Origin: UBA2357 sp041916775 | GTDB taxonomy: Bacteria > Pseudomonadota > Gammaproteobacteria > Burkholderiales > Rhodocyclaceae | Direction of reading: 5' to 3' | Assembly (NCBI GenBank): GCA_041916775.1 | Contig: JAYRYZ010000022.1 | Coordinates: 24,396 to 88,395, forward strand | DNA length: 64,000 nt | In this document: in pieces, positions 16,991 to 25,563 of the stretch | How the letters are laid out: each line of letters starts with the position of its first letter | How positions within the stretch are numbered: position 1 is the first letter of the stretch | Notes under the pieces: generated by a model | The model's database searches: none | What the model saw: the letters and a program-made list of their open reading frames with translations, nothing else | Told to the model about the DNA's origin: nothing | Position numbers and translations under genes: made by a program

Positions 16991-17022
16991 CCAGGTACTC
17001 TATCCAACTGAGCTACGAGCGC
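16946..17022 (-). tRNA. tRNA-Arg (anticodon ACG)
   Basis: A 77-base gene with encoded CCA. The 7-base-pair acceptor stem is GCGCTCG with CGAGCGC, followed by G as discriminator base. The D arm has AGCTCAGTTGGATAGAG, the anticodon stem-loop is CCTGG-CTACGAA-CCAGG giving anticodon ACG (inosine-modified, reads CGU/CGC/CGA), and the T loop is TTCGAAT. A strong promoter lies just upstream and a hairpin downstream. The truncated serine recombinase overlaps it from the other strand, which fits use of this gene as an integration site. Confidence 0.97.
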
Positions 17023-17038
17023 GCTGTGGAGAAGCAGA

Positions 17039-17066
17039 ATTATAGACGACCAGATTCAGGAGTCAA
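17039..17066 (-). promoter_or_regulatory. Sigma-70 promoter of tRNA-Arg
   Basis: On the minus strand TTGACT (17066-17061) and TATAAT (17044-17039) are separated by 16 bases, close to the ideal sigma-70 spacing and sequence. The -10 box ends 16 bases before the tRNA 5' end. Confidence 0.88.
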
Positions 17067-17287
17067 CACCTCTCGCGATTTTTCGAATGACTCCAGATTC
17101 CTGCTCCAAGCTTTCGAAGTGTCAGACTCAGGCAGCCCGGTCGGAACCAGGGTATTTGCGCATAACGATCAAAATCACCGGAAACCTGATATCGTCGGAT
17201 GGCGCGATTTGCGATGGCACGTGCTGCAGAACCACCGCGTCCATGTCGCGTACCCCTCCACCATCGAATCACGGGAATAGCGTTCCG

Positions 17288-17998
17288 ATGCCCCTGCCCC
17301 GCACCGAGCCCGACAGCCCTTGCGAAGCTTCGCCGCACCTGCCCCACTATCTCACCAGCACCTACACCTGGGCCTACCTGAACCGTCACACGCTGCCGTG
17401 GCTGGACCGCAGCCTGGTGGTGTCGGCGATCCTGTGGGGTAACGCCGGCCGCCTGATGCGTGCCGCGGTTGCCGAGTTCCAGCCCGGGCAGCGGGTGCTG
17501 CAGGCAGCGTGCGTATACGGCGGCTTCTCGGCCATGCTGGCGGAGCGGGTGGGCGCGGGTGGTGCGCTCGAGGTCGTGGACGTGGCTCCGATCCAGATCG
17601 CCAACGTGCGGCGCAAGCTCGCACGCCACCCCCAGGCGCAGGCGCGGGTCGCGGACCTTGCGCTGCCGATCGAGCAGCACCACGACGGCGTGTGCTGCTT
17701 CTTCCTGCTGCACGAGGTACCTCACGAGCAGCGCGCGCGAATCGTGGACAACCTGCTCGCCGCGGTGGCGCCCGGCGGTGTCGCGGTGTTCGTCGACTAC
17801 CACAGGCCGCACCGGCTGCACCCGCTCGCGCCGGTGATGAGGCAGGTGTTCCGCCACCTCGAACCCTTTGCCGAGTCGCTCCTCGATGCTCCGATCGCCA
17901 GCCTTTCGCCGCGCGCGGCGGCGTTCGAGTGGTCCCACAGGACCGTGTTCGGTGGTCTCTACCAGCATGTCGTCGCGAGGCGAAAGCGGCCCGGGTAG
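17288..17998 (+). CDS. rquA: RquA-like rhodoquinone biosynthesis protein
   Basis: A 236-residue class I SAM-binding fold protein that resembles RquA. It shows the LPHYL--TYTWAYLN opening near residue 19, LDRSLVVSAILWGN, the altered SAM motif VLQAACVYGGFS in place of the usual GxGxG, VVDVAPIQIANVRRKL, CCFFLLHEVP and FVDYHRPH. RquA converts ubiquinone to rhodoquinone, which lets the chain run fumarate reduction or complex I without oxygen. The start at 17288 gives the family length; an in-frame ATG at 17243 would add 15 residues. It is followed 72 bases later by soxYZ. Confidence is high in the fold, and good but not total in the RquA assignment. Confidence 0.82.
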   Translation: MPLPRTEPDSPCEASPHLPHYLTSTYTWAYLNRHTLPWLDRSLVVSAILWGNAGRLMRAAVAEFQPGQRVLQAACVYGGFSAMLAERVGAGGALEVVDVAPIQIANVRRKLARHPQAQARVADLALPIEQHHDGVCCFFLLHEVPHEQRARIVDNLLAAVAPGGVAVFVDYHRPHRLHPLAPVMRQVFRHLEPFAESLLDAPIASLSPRAAAFEWSHRTVFGGLYQHVVARRKRPG

Positions 17999-18070
17999 CA
18001 CGGCGAGGTGCAACCGGGGCAGACTTGCGTGGTCTATCATCGCCAACAGGCACTCCACGGACCAAGCAGG

Positions 18071-18871
18071 ATGACCAACCCCGACCGCCGCAAGGCACTC
18101 CACACCATGGCGGGTATCGCGCTGGCGACGCTGCCCCTGAGCCTCGCCCGATTCGCCCACGCCCAGGATGCACGGGCAATCTTCGCGGCGCGGGACCTCG
18201 GCGGCGCGATCGCGGCGCTCGGTGGCGATCCGGTAACGGATGCGTCGGGCATCACGATCACCGCGCCGGATGTCGCCGAGGATGGCGCGGTCGTGGCCAT
18301 CGGTGTGGTCAGCACGCTGCCCGCCACCGAATCGATCACCTTGCTGGTGGACCGGAACCCGATACCGGTCGCGGCCCGCTTCCTCCCGCTGCTGGACACC
18401 CCGCCCGAGATCCAGACGCGCATCCGCATGAGCGAGACTTCACGCGTGCATGCGATCGTGCAGGCGGGCGGCCGGCTTCATGTTGCGAGCCGTCAGGTGG
18501 TCGTCACGATCGGGGGCTGCGGTGGCGACGTCACGACCAGCTACCTGCGCGAGCGCAAGGCGCCGGCCCCCATACGCCTGCGCGCCGTGCGCAGGGACGG
18601 GAGCACGGAAGTCCGGGCCATGATGTTCCACCCGATGGAGAGCGGCCAACGTCCGGACCGCAGCGGTGAGCGGGTTCCCGCCCACCACATCGTGGAGATA
18701 CGTGCCGAACGCAATGGGGTTGCAGTGCTCACGGCGAACACCGGCGGCTCACTGTCCGAGAACCCCTTCCTCGCCTTCAGGCTGCCGGGTGGCGCCGCCG
18801 GCGACCGCATTCGCCTCGGCTGGACAGACAACCTCGGCGACAGCCGCAGCGACGAGGTGGTGCTGGAGTGA
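18071..18871 (+). CDS. SoxY-SoxZ fusion, Tat-exported sulfur carrier
   Basis: A 266-residue fusion. Residues 1 to about 30 form a signal peptide with a twin-arginine start (PDRRKAL). Next is a SoxY domain ending in the GGCGG motif near residue 158, whose cysteine carries sulfur intermediates. A SoxZ domain then runs from about 175 to the end (RLRAVRRDG start, ending WTDNLGDSRSDEVVLE). In most Sox systems SoxY and SoxZ are separate subunits and GGCGG is the very C-terminus; here it is internal. No soxA, soxX, soxB or soxCD is near, so it may belong to the orphan SoxYZ-like carriers often found with quinoprotein dehydrogenases. The start at 18071 begins the Tat signal. Confidence 0.9.
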   Translation: MTNPDRRKALHTMAGIALATLPLSLARFAHAQDARAIFAARDLGGAIAALGGDPVTDASGITITAPDVAEDGAVVAIGVVSTLPATESITLLVDRNPIPVAARFLPLLDTPPEIQTRIRMSETSRVHAIVQAGGRLHVASRQVVVTIGGCGGDVTTSYLRERKAPAPIRLRAVRRDGSTEVRAMMFHPMESGQRPDRSGERVPAHHIVEIRAERNGVAVLTANTGGSLSENPFLAFRLPGGAAGDRIRLGWTDNLGDSRSDEVVLE

Positions 18872-18897
18872 GCCTGGCCGGCACCAGCCGGCCAGGC
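18872..18897. terminator. Hairpin between convergent soxYZ and dctM
   Basis: A perfect 10-base-pair stem, GCCTGGCCGG at 18872-18881 with CCGGCCAGGC at 18888-18897 and loop CACCAG, fills the 34-base gap between two convergent genes. It lacks T-tracts but probably serves both strands. Confidence 0.65.
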
Positions 18898-18905
18898 CGC
18901 ACCTG

Positions 18906-20198
18906 TCAGCCGAACATGAGGTTGGGCAGGAACAGGATCACTTCCGGGAACAGGGTGAACAACAACACCGACAGAAGCATCAGCAACCAATAGGGCACCG
19001 TGGCCCAGGACGCCTCCACGAGGCTCACCTTGCGCTTCGCGATCGTCACCAGCACGAACAGGTTGAGCCCCACCGGCGGCGTGATCATGCCGACCTCCAT
19101 CAGGATGGTGACGATGACGCCGAACCATACCGGATCGAACTGCATCGCCATCATCAGCGGGAAGGTGATCGGCAGCGTCATCAACAGCAGTGAGATGCCG
19201 TCGAAGAAGCAACCCAGCACCAGATACACGAGCACGATCGCGATCAGCACCTCGTAGCGTGTCAGCCCCAACTCGGAAACCCAGGTCACCATCTGGCGCG
19301 GCAGCCCGAGCAGGCTGATCGCCTGAGCGAGGATCAGGGTGCCGAGCAGCACCATCGCGATCGTGCCGAACATCAGCGCCGAACCGACGAAGGAACGCCA
19401 CAGCGCCCTGAGGGTGAGATCGCCCCAGGTGAAGCCGAGCACGATGGCCGCGACCACGCCCAGGGCGGCCGCCTCGGTGGGCGTGGCGATGCCCATGTAG
19501 ATCGTACCGAGCACGAAGAAGATCAGGATCGGCAGCGGCCACACCTGCAGGAGCCCGGCGAACACCGCGCGCCAGCCCGGCTTCTCGTTGTCCTCGGGTG
19601 TGAGCCCTTCGCGCACCGAGCACAGCAGCATGATGAACAGCGAGAACGACACCGCGATCAACAGGCCCGGAATGATCCCGGCGAGGAACAGGCGGCCGAT
19701 AGAGACATCCTGCGTCGCGCCGTAGATCAGCAGCGACAGGCTCGGCGGAATCAGGAGCCCGAGCGTGCCGCCAGCGGCGAGCGAGGCGACCACCGTCGGC
19801 GGGTGATAACCCCGCTTGACCAGCTCCGGGTAGCCGACCGAACCCACAGCCGCCGCCGTGGAGGTGCTAGAACCGCTGACCGCACCGAACACCGTGCTCA
19901 CCGCGATGTTGGTGTGCAACAGCTTGCCGGGGAAGCGGTGGAACAGCGGCGTGAGCCCGTTGTAGATGCGCGTCGAGATGCCGCTGGCGAGCAGGATGTC
20001 GCCCAGGAAGATGAACAACGGCACCGCGCTGAGGGTGAAGTCGGTGAAGGAGTTCCACACCGCCGAGACCGCGAGCGAGGTCGCGCCGCCCGCCTGGAAG
20101 TGCAGAAGCACCAGCCCGGTGAGCCCGAGCGCGGCACCCAACACCGCACCGGTGGTCATCAACAGCAGGATGCTGCTCGCAAGAATGCCCCAGGTCAT
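18906..20198 (-). CDS. dctM: TRAP transporter large permease DctM
   Basis: A 430-residue membrane protein with about 12 helices typical of the TRAP large (M) subunit. Landmarks are PLFIFLGDILLASGIS, the GSSTSTAAAVGSVGYPELVKRGY segment, GGTLGLLIPPSLSLLIYG, and VGMITPPVGLNLFVL near the end. It carries the sodium-coupled substrate passage. Its start overlaps the stop of dctQ by four bases (ATGA). With dctQ and dctP it forms a complete TRAP system just downstream of the N-carbamoylsarcosine amidase region, suggesting it imports a carboxylate of that pathway; the substrate is not readable from sequence. Confidence 0.93.
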   Translation of the reverse strand: MTWGILASSILLLMTTGAVLGAALGLTGLVLLHFQAGGATSLAVSAVWNSFTDFTLSAVPLFIFLGDILLASGISTRIYNGLTPLFHRFPGKLLHTNIAVSTVFGAVSGSSTSTAAAVGSVGYPELVKRGYHPPTVVASLAAGGTLGLLIPPSLSLLIYGATQDVSIGRLFLAGIIPGLLIAVSFSLFIMLLCSVREGLTPEDNEKPGWRAVFAGLLQVWPLPILIFFVLGTIYMGIATPTEAAALGVVAAIVLGFTWGDLTLRALWRSFVGSALMFGTIAMVLLGTLILAQAISLLGLPRQMVTWVSELGLTRYEVLIAIVLVYLVLGCFFDGISLLLMTLPITFPLMMAMQFDPVWFGVIVTILMEVGMITPPVGLNLFVLVTIAKRKVSLVEASWATVPYWLLMLLSVLLFTLFPEVILFLPNLMFG

Positions 20199-20722
20199 TG
20201 CACCTCCTCCTCGGCCGACAAGGTGAACAGCGACGGCTGACCGAAAAGCTGGCGCGCGCTATCCACGCACTGGCCCAGTGCGACCAGAATGACGATCACG
20301 GTGCAGGCCGGCAGCAACGCCATCCACGGCCAGAGGAGGAGCGATCCGACATCCGAGCGCGAATCGAGCATGTGAGACATCGCCGCGAAGCCGTAGGACT
20401 CCCAGGCGAACCAGACGCCGAAGGCGGTGACGATGACCGCCGCGGCCATGTCGGACAGATGCCGCAGGCGGCCGGAGAGCGTCCGGGTCACCATATCCAC
20501 GTTGATGTGGCGCCGCAGCACCAGCCCCAGCGGCATCGCCAGGAAGGCCATCGACACGAACAGCAGGCCGGTCAGCTCATCCGAAAACATGAAGGGCGAG
20601 CCGACCACATAACGCATGAGCACCCCGAGGAACACGAAAAAGCTCATCAGCACTGCAGCCAGCGCGGCCAGCAGGTTCATGCCGACCGCGAGCTTCTCCA
20701 GCGCAAGAATCATCAGGCGCAT
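20195..20722 (-). CDS. dctQ: TRAP transporter small permease DctQ
   Basis: A 175-residue protein with four hydrophobic helices, including FFVFLGVLMRYVVGSPF and SDELTGLLFVSMAFLAMPLGLVLRRHI regions typical of DctQ. It overlaps dctM by four bases and lies 69 bases downstream of dctP. The start at 20722 (MRLMILALEK) precedes the first helix; an internal ATG nine bases later is a second choice. Confidence 0.9.
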   Translation of the reverse strand: MRLMILALEKLAVGMNLLAALAAVLMSFFVFLGVLMRYVVGSPFMFSDELTGLLFVSMAFLAMPLGLVLRRHINVDMVTRTLSGRLRHLSDMAAAVIVTAFGVWFAWESYGFAAMSHMLDSRSDVGSLLLWPWMALLPACTVIVILVALGQCVDSARQLFGQPSLFTLSAEEEVQ

Positions 20723-20791
20723 CGCCAGTCTCCCGCAGCGAGGGGAAAAAAGCCGGGGGAACACCTTCGTTCCACCCGGCCACCGGGGTGA

Positions 20792-21814
20792 TCAGGGCTT
20801 CAGCTCGGCAATCGCCGCCTTCATCCGCTGGTAGTACTCCTTGCCCTTGGGCCCGGCGGTCTCGGCCATCGCCGCCCAAGCCTTGTCGGAGGCCGCGACG
20901 AAGCGCGCCACATCGGCCTCGGAGAACGGTTCCAGCATCGTGATGCCGAGCCCCTTGCGCTCCTCGATCGCTGCCGTCTCACGCTCGGGGCTGACCGCGG
21001 CCGCCTGGGTCTTCTCCCACATCGCCTCGCCCGCCTCGCCGAGGATCTTCTTGAGATCATCCGGCAGGCGGTTCCACGCCTTGTCGCTCACGCCGAACAT
21101 CCAGGGCACTGCTGCCCACGGGTGCAAGTAGGCCTCGTACTTCGCCACCTCCTGCAGCGACACCGTCTTGGCCACGGTCGACAGGTAGTAGGCGCAGTCG
21201 ACCACGCCCGTCTGCAGCGCCATGTACATGTTGTTCTGCGGAATCACCTGCGCCGCAACGCCGAGATCCTGGAAGGTGTTCACCAGGTGCGCCGCCCACA
21301 CGCGCAGCTTCTTGCCCTTCAGGCCGTCCAGCGTGTTGATCGGCTCCTTGCAGTGGATACCGACATTGAACACCGGGCTCACCACCCCACCCACGCTGCG
21401 GATGCCCCACTTCTGGTAGCCCTCCTCATAGATCGCGCGCATCGTCGGCAAGAGCTGCAGGTGCTGCTCGGGCTTCTGGATCGCGCCCTGCACATACACC
21501 ACGCCCAGCTCGGGCGCATCGCGGGTGAAGTACTCGCCGTACAGCATCGCCATATCCACCGCACCCGCCTGCATGGTGCGCAGCAGATCCGCGTCCTTCA
21601 GGCCGAGCGAGCCGGCGTGGAAGACGTTGATCTTGAGCCGGCCGTCGGAGCGCTTGGCGACATCGTCCGCGAATTCCTGCAGGTACTTCGCCTCGGGCCG
21701 GGATTCGACGATCTGGCTGTGCATCTTGAACTCGATCGCATCGGCCGCGATCGCGCCTCCCGCGGTGAACATCAGGGCGCCAACGAGCGCGCGCTTGAGG
21801 GATTTCAGGTTCAT
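20792..21814 (-). CDS. dctP: TRAP transporter substrate-binding protein DctP
   Basis: A 340-residue periplasmic TRAP binding protein with a signal peptide (residues 1 to about 23, ending GGAIAADA). It has the family's FKMHSQ start, FADDVAKRSDGRLKINVFHAGSLG region, an Arg-containing KLRVWAAHLVNTFQDLG segment and PQNNMYMALQTGVVDC. The conserved arginine would hold the ligand's carboxylate. First gene of the TRAP operon; the 293 bases upstream to 22107 hold its promoter. Confidence 0.92.
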   Translation of the reverse strand: MNLKSLKRALVGALMFTAGGAIAADAIEFKMHSQIVESRPEAKYLQEFADDVAKRSDGRLKINVFHAGSLGLKDADLLRTMQAGAVDMAMLYGEYFTRDAPELGVVYVQGAIQKPEQHLQLLPTMRAIYEEGYQKWGIRSVGGVVSPVFNVGIHCKEPINTLDGLKGKKLRVWAAHLVNTFQDLGVAAQVIPQNNMYMALQTGVVDCAYYLSTVAKTVSLQEVAKYEAYLHPWAAVPWMFGVSDKAWNRLPDDLKKILGEAGEAMWEKTQAAAVSPERETAAIEERKGLGITMLEPFSEADVARFVAASDKAWAAMAETAGPKGKEYYQRMKAAIAELKP

Positions 21815-22107
21815 CTCTGTTGCTCCTTCGAACGGGTTTGCAGGGAGGGGGAAACGATGCTTCAGAACCGATTCATGCTTGCCGCAACATCAGAGCCGGC
21901 GCCGGCTGTACTGTCGCTGCTTCATTCTAGGGTTGCTTTTTTCGACTATTGATAAGTACTCAGAGATCATTTATAACGCGAAAAACATCAATACCGATGC
22001 ATCAAATACGACCTTGGTGATAACGTCAGCGCAGCGAGCTACCAACGGCCAAGGGTATGGCACGCCACCGGCCGCGTCGCCTGGGCGAACGGCCGGCAAT
22101 GCGATGC
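21815..22107 (-). other. Intergenic promoter region of the TRAP operon
   Basis: 293 bases between the amidase stop and dctP. An AT-rich core at about 21925-22000 contains TATAAA-like stretches on the minus strand and T-rich runs, in contrast to the GC-rich surroundings. It probably holds the dctP promoter and a regulator site. No clear consensus pair could be fixed. Confidence 0.4.
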
Positions 22108-22803
22108 TCAGCGGCGTCCGACGGTCTCGAGGTAGTCGACGCAGCGGTCGACCGACTCCACGTCGGCGAACTTGGCGTCGATGTCGAACAGGTTCCAGGC
22201 CACCGCACCCGGCACGCGGTCGCCGATGCACTCGCGCACCGCGATCGTCCTGAAGCCTTCCGCCAGGCCGTCGCACAGCGTGGTGCGCACGCAGGCGGAA
22301 GCGGTCACACCGGTCACGAGGATGGTGTCCACCCCGGCGGCACGCAGAAAGCCCGCAAGATAGGTGCCGTGGAAGGAGCTCGCGCGCTTCTTGATCAGCA
22401 CCTGCTCGCCCTCGATCGGCGCGATGCGCGAGTCGATCGCCCACAGGTTCTCGTCCTTCTGGTCCACCACATCGACCGGAATCTTGTTGTGCCACAGCCC
22501 CATGTCGGTGTGCGGGTTGTTGCGGTCGGTGACCTGGTAGCAGGTCGTGACATGCACCACCGGATGGCCGTTGGCGCGGCAGGCGGCGAGCAGACGTTGC
22601 ACGCCGGGGATGATCTCGTCGTCGATCTTTTCGCAGGTGAAGGGGTTGCCGGGACGCGTCCAGGCGTTCGCCAGATCGACGTTGATCAGCGCGGGCTTCT
22701 TGCCGAAGCCGACACGGCGCTGGAAGCCGCGCTCCTGATACAGCTTGGTGGATTCCCGGAATGCTTGATCCAGCATTTTCATGAGATCGTCTGACATCGC
22801 CAT
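22108..22803 (-). CDS. N-carbamoylsarcosine amidohydrolase-like (isochorismatase superfamily)
   Basis: A 231-residue cysteine hydrolase of the isochorismatase fold. The catalytic triad is visible: Asp in LINVDLANAW near residue 42, Lys in IKKRASSFHGT, and Cys in VTGVTASACVRTT. These segments follow N-carbamoylsarcosine amidohydrolase, which makes sarcosine, CO2 and ammonia from N-carbamoylsarcosine in the N-methylhydantoin branch of creatinine breakdown. A creatinase gene lies 4.5 kb away in the same region, supporting this call. The start at 22803 is preceded by AAGGAG at a good distance. Another nicotinamidase-like activity cannot be excluded. Confidence 0.82.
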   Translation of the reverse strand: MAMSDDLMKMLDQAFRESTKLYQERGFQRRVGFGKKPALINVDLANAWTRPGNPFTCEKIDDEIIPGVQRLLAACRANGHPVVHVTTCYQVTDRNNPHTDMGLWHNKIPVDVVDQKDENLWAIDSRIAPIEGEQVLIKKRASSFHGTYLAGFLRAAGVDTILVTGVTASACVRTTLCDGLAEGFRTIAVRECIGDRVPGAVAWNLFDIDAKFADVESVDRCVDYLETVGRR

Positions 22804-22929
22804 CTACTCCTTGAACTATTCATTATCAGTGGGTTATGACCGCATCCCGGCACTTCGCGGGAGCACGGTTGCCCTCGGGCAGTTCGTAGATTAGGCAGCT
22901 CGATTATTCTCGTCCAATGCATGTTTGGA

Positions 22930-22958
22930 TATTATTCGTGTCTCTGAATGCAATAATA
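22930..22958. promoter_or_regulatory. Candidate LysR-type operator (inverted repeat)
   Basis: TATTATT at 22930-22936 and AATAATA at 22952-22958 form a perfect 7-base inverted repeat spaced by 15 bases, in the AT-rich part of the divergent region between the amidase and the lysR gene. Position and form suit a LysR-type binding site. The left arm is followed by CGTGT; TATTCGTGT recurs upstream of the ABC binding-protein gene at 27167-27175. Confidence 0.45.
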
Positions 22959-23068
22959 ACTGCCCCAGAACGACGCACACTTCTGCCTGTGTGCATCAAT
23001 CTGGCGCACGACGAGTACCGGTACAACGCAAGGGATGCAACACCGCGCGCGAAAGGAGCGGCGCCAGC

Positions 23069-23992
23069 ATGATCAACAACGCACGAGTCGATATCCGCCA
23101 CATGCGCGCTTTCGTGGCGGTAGCCGAGACGCTGCACTTCAAGAAGGCGGCAGAGGCACTGTTCATTACGCAGCCGGCGCTGAGCCGGCTGATCAAGGGG
23201 CTGGAAGCGGAGATCGGGGCAGCGTTGTTCAGCCGCACGACACGGCAGGTCGCGCTCACCGACGCCGGGCAGTTGTTGCTCGCCGAATGTCAGCTCGCGT
23301 TCGAGCACATCAACCGCGGCATCCGCCTGGCGCGGCGTGCGGCGGCGGGCGACGTGGGCGCGATCTCGATCGCCTACAACGATTTCTCCATCAACAGCTT
23401 CCTGCCGCGCTTCCTGGAGCACTTCAAGGACGCCCATCCGGAGATCCGCCTGGAGCTCACCTACATGCCCTCGCATGTGCAGCTGGAGGCGATCCGCAAC
23501 GCTCAGATCGACGTCGGCTTCCTGTTCGGCCCGCTCGAAGAACCCGGCATCGAGACATTGCGCCTCGAGCTCGAGCGCACGGTGGTGATCCTGCCGCGCA
23601 AGCATCGCCTGTCGCACCGCAAGAGCGTACGGCCGGAGGAGTTGGCCGAAGAGAAGTTCATCATCGGGTCGGAGAGCGGCTGGAAGTCCTTCCGCTCCTT
23701 CGTGTTCGACCTCTGCCTGCGCGCGGGTTTCGTGCCGCAGGTGGTGCAGGAGGCCACCAGCAGCACCGGCATCCTGGCGCTGGTGGCGGCGGACATGGGG
23801 ATCTCGTTGTATTCGGAGGCGGTGAAGAACTTCGCCCGCAAGGACATCGCGATCGTGCCGCTCGCGAGCAAGCACGCGGTGATCGAGACGGTCGCGGCGT
23901 GGAACCGCGCCTACCAGCGCCCCAGCTTCCTGCTCTTCCGCGACGCACTGCGGCGCGATCTGCTAAGGCGGGAGCTGACGGTGAAGGGGTGA
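23069..23992 (+). CDS. LysR-family transcriptional regulator
   Basis: A 307-residue LysR-type regulator. The N-terminal winged helix-turn-helix spans residues 7-65 (RHMRAFVAVAETLHFKKAAEAL, then ITQPALSRLIKGLE and LFSRTTRQVALTDAG). The rest is a type II periplasmic-binding-like effector domain. It is divergent from the amidase gene and next to transporters, so it probably controls this creatine/carbamoylsarcosine region. The start at 23069 has GAAAGGAG upstream; the frame is open further but lacks a better start. Confidence 0.92.
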   Translation: MINNARVDIRHMRAFVAVAETLHFKKAAEALFITQPALSRLIKGLEAEIGAALFSRTTRQVALTDAGQLLLAECQLAFEHINRGIRLARRAAAGDVGAISIAYNDFSINSFLPRFLEHFKDAHPEIRLELTYMPSHVQLEAIRNAQIDVGFLFGPLEEPGIETLRLELERTVVILPRKHRLSHRKSVRPEELAEEKFIIGSESGWKSFRSFVFDLCLRAGFVPQVVQEATSSTGILALVAADMGISLYSEAVKNFARKDIAIVPLASKHAVIETVAAWNRAYQRPSFLLFRDALRRDLLRRELTVKG

Positions 23993-24002
23993 TCGACCAT
24001 AG

Positions 24003-24034
24003 AAAAAGCCGCCACGCATGCGCTGCGCGGCGGC
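24003..24034 (-). terminator. Intrinsic terminator of the polar amino acid ABC operon
   Basis: On the minus strand, GCCGCC (24034-24029) and GGCGGC (24013-24008) pair with a GC-rich loop between, followed by TTTTT (24007-24003). It lies 30-60 bases after the ATPase gene stop, at the convergent end with lysR. Confidence 0.8.
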
Positions 24035-24064
24035 CGGGAATGCACGCGGGGCAACCTAGGCCGC

Positions 24065-24874
24065 TTACGCCGCCAACGCCTCCACCGCACCATCCCCCTG
24101 CCGTTCCTTCCAGGTGCTGAGGAACTGCTTCAGGCGCGGGCTCACCGGCTTGGCGAAGATCTGCTCGGGCGGCCCCTGCTCCTCCACCCGACCGTCGGCG
24201 AGGAAGACCACCTTGTCCGACACCTTCGCCGCAAAGCCCATCTCGTGGGTGACGATCACCATCGTCAGCCCGTCTTCGGAAAGCTGCCGGATCACGCTCA
24301 GCACCTCGCCGACCAACTCCGGGTCGAGCGCCGAGGTCGGCTCGTCGAACAGCATGATCTGCGGCTGCATCGTCAGCGCCCGGGCGATCGCCACGCGCTG
24401 CTGCTGGCCACCGGAGAGCTGACCGGGGTAGGCGTCGGCCTTGTGCTTGAGGCCCACCCGGTCGAGCTCGATCAGCGCGAGCCGGTTGGCCTCCTCGCGC
24501 GGCACCTTCTTCACCAGCCGCAGCGGCGTCGCGACGTTGTCCAGCACCTTCATGTGCGGCCACAGGTTGAACTGCTGGAACACCATGCACACGTCGCGCA
24601 GGGTTTCGCGGATCACGCTCTCCGGCAGGCGGTAGCGGGTGCCGGAGGCATGCATACCGTAGCCGAGGAGCTGGCCATGGATCAGGATCTCGCCATCGTT
24701 GTATTCCTCCAGCGCGTTGATGCAGCGCAGCATGGTCGATTTTCCCGACCCCGAGCCGCCGATGATGGTGACCACCTCGCGCGGGGCGATCGCCAGGCTC
24801 ACGCCCTTGATCACCTCGTGGTCGCCGTAGCGCTTGTGCAAGTCCTTGAGCTCGATTGCGTATGGGTGATTCAT
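24065..24874 (-). CDS. Polar amino acid-type ABC transporter ATPase
   Basis: A 269-residue ABC ATPase of the GlnQ/HisP class. Walker A is GGSGSGKST, signature LSGGQQQR, Walker B LFDEPTSALDPELV, H-loop VTHEM. The start at 24874 (MNHPYAIEL) is chosen as the first that does not overrun the permease gene. Last gene of a four-gene operon with two permeases and a binding protein. Confidence 0.93.
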   Translation of the reverse strand: MNHPYAIELKDLHKRYGDHEVIKGVSLAIAPREVVTIIGGSGSGKSTMLRCINALEEYNDGEILIHGQLLGYGMHASGTRYRLPESVIRETLRDVCMVFQQFNLWPHMKVLDNVATPLRLVKKVPREEANRLALIELDRVGLKHKADAYPGQLSGGQQQRVAIARALTMQPQIMLFDEPTSALDPELVGEVLSVIRQLSEDGLTMVIVTHEMGFAAKVSDKVVFLADGRVEEQGPPEQIFAKPVSPRLKQFLSTWKERQGDGAVEALAA

Positions 24875-24884
24875 GTCGTCTCCT

Positions 24885-25550
24885 TCATGCGGTGCGGACA
24901 AGGTGGCGGGTGAACAAGGACTCGATCTGCCGGCCGCCGCGCGCCACACCGATCGTGATCAACCAGTAGGTGAGTGCGAGCACGAGGTAGGGCTCGAGGA
25001 TCGCGAAGTTTTCGTTGGCGATGCGCATCGCGATGGTGGTGAGCTCCGACACGGTGATGATCGACAGCACCGAGGATTCCTTCACCAAAATCACCGTCTG
25101 TCCCACCAGCGGCGGCACGCAGCGCGCCAGCACCTGCGGCCACACCACCACCCGCAGCCGCTGGAAGGGGCTGAGGCCGAGGTCGCGTGCCGCCTCGAGC
25201 TGGCCCTTGCACACCGCTTCGATGCCGGCGCGGAAGATCTCGGCAAAGTACGCGGCGCCGTAGAGCGCGAGCCCCATCACCCCCACCTGCTCGGCGCTGA
25301 GTTCCACCCCCACGTGCGGTCCGCCGTAATACACGACGTAGAGCTGCACCAGCAGCGGTGTGCCGCGGAACAAGGTGATGTAGCTGCGGTAGAGCCACTC
25401 CAGCTGCGGGCCGAGAACCTTGCGCACGCCCAACAGGACGAGCCCGCCGAGCATCCCCAGCCCGATGCCGGCGACACACAGCTGTATCGTCAGCAGCAGG
25501 CCACGGGTGAGCGCACCCGCGTTGTCGCCAATCAGCGAAAAGTCGAACAT
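24885..25550 (-). CDS. Amino acid-type ABC transporter permease (second)
   Basis: A 221-residue HisM/GlnP-type permease with five to six helices. It has the FRGTPLLVQLYVVYYGGP segment and the EAARDLGLSPFQRL coupling motif (EAA loop). It lies 13 bases after the first permease and 10 bases before the ATPase. Starts at MFDFSLIG, the same opening as its paralogue, which points to an old duplication. Confidence 0.92.
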   Translation of the reverse strand: MFDFSLIGDNAGALTRGLLLTIQLCVAGIGLGMLGGLVLLGVRKVLGPQLEWLYRSYITLFRGTPLLVQLYVVYYGGPHVGVELSAEQVGVMGLALYGAAYFAEIFRAGIEAVCKGQLEAARDLGLSPFQRLRVVVWPQVLARCVPPLVGQTVILVKESSVLSIITVSELTTIAMRIANENFAILEPYLVLALTYWLITIGVARGGRQIESLFTRHLVRTA

Positions 25551-25563
25551 TTTCCCCTCCTCC

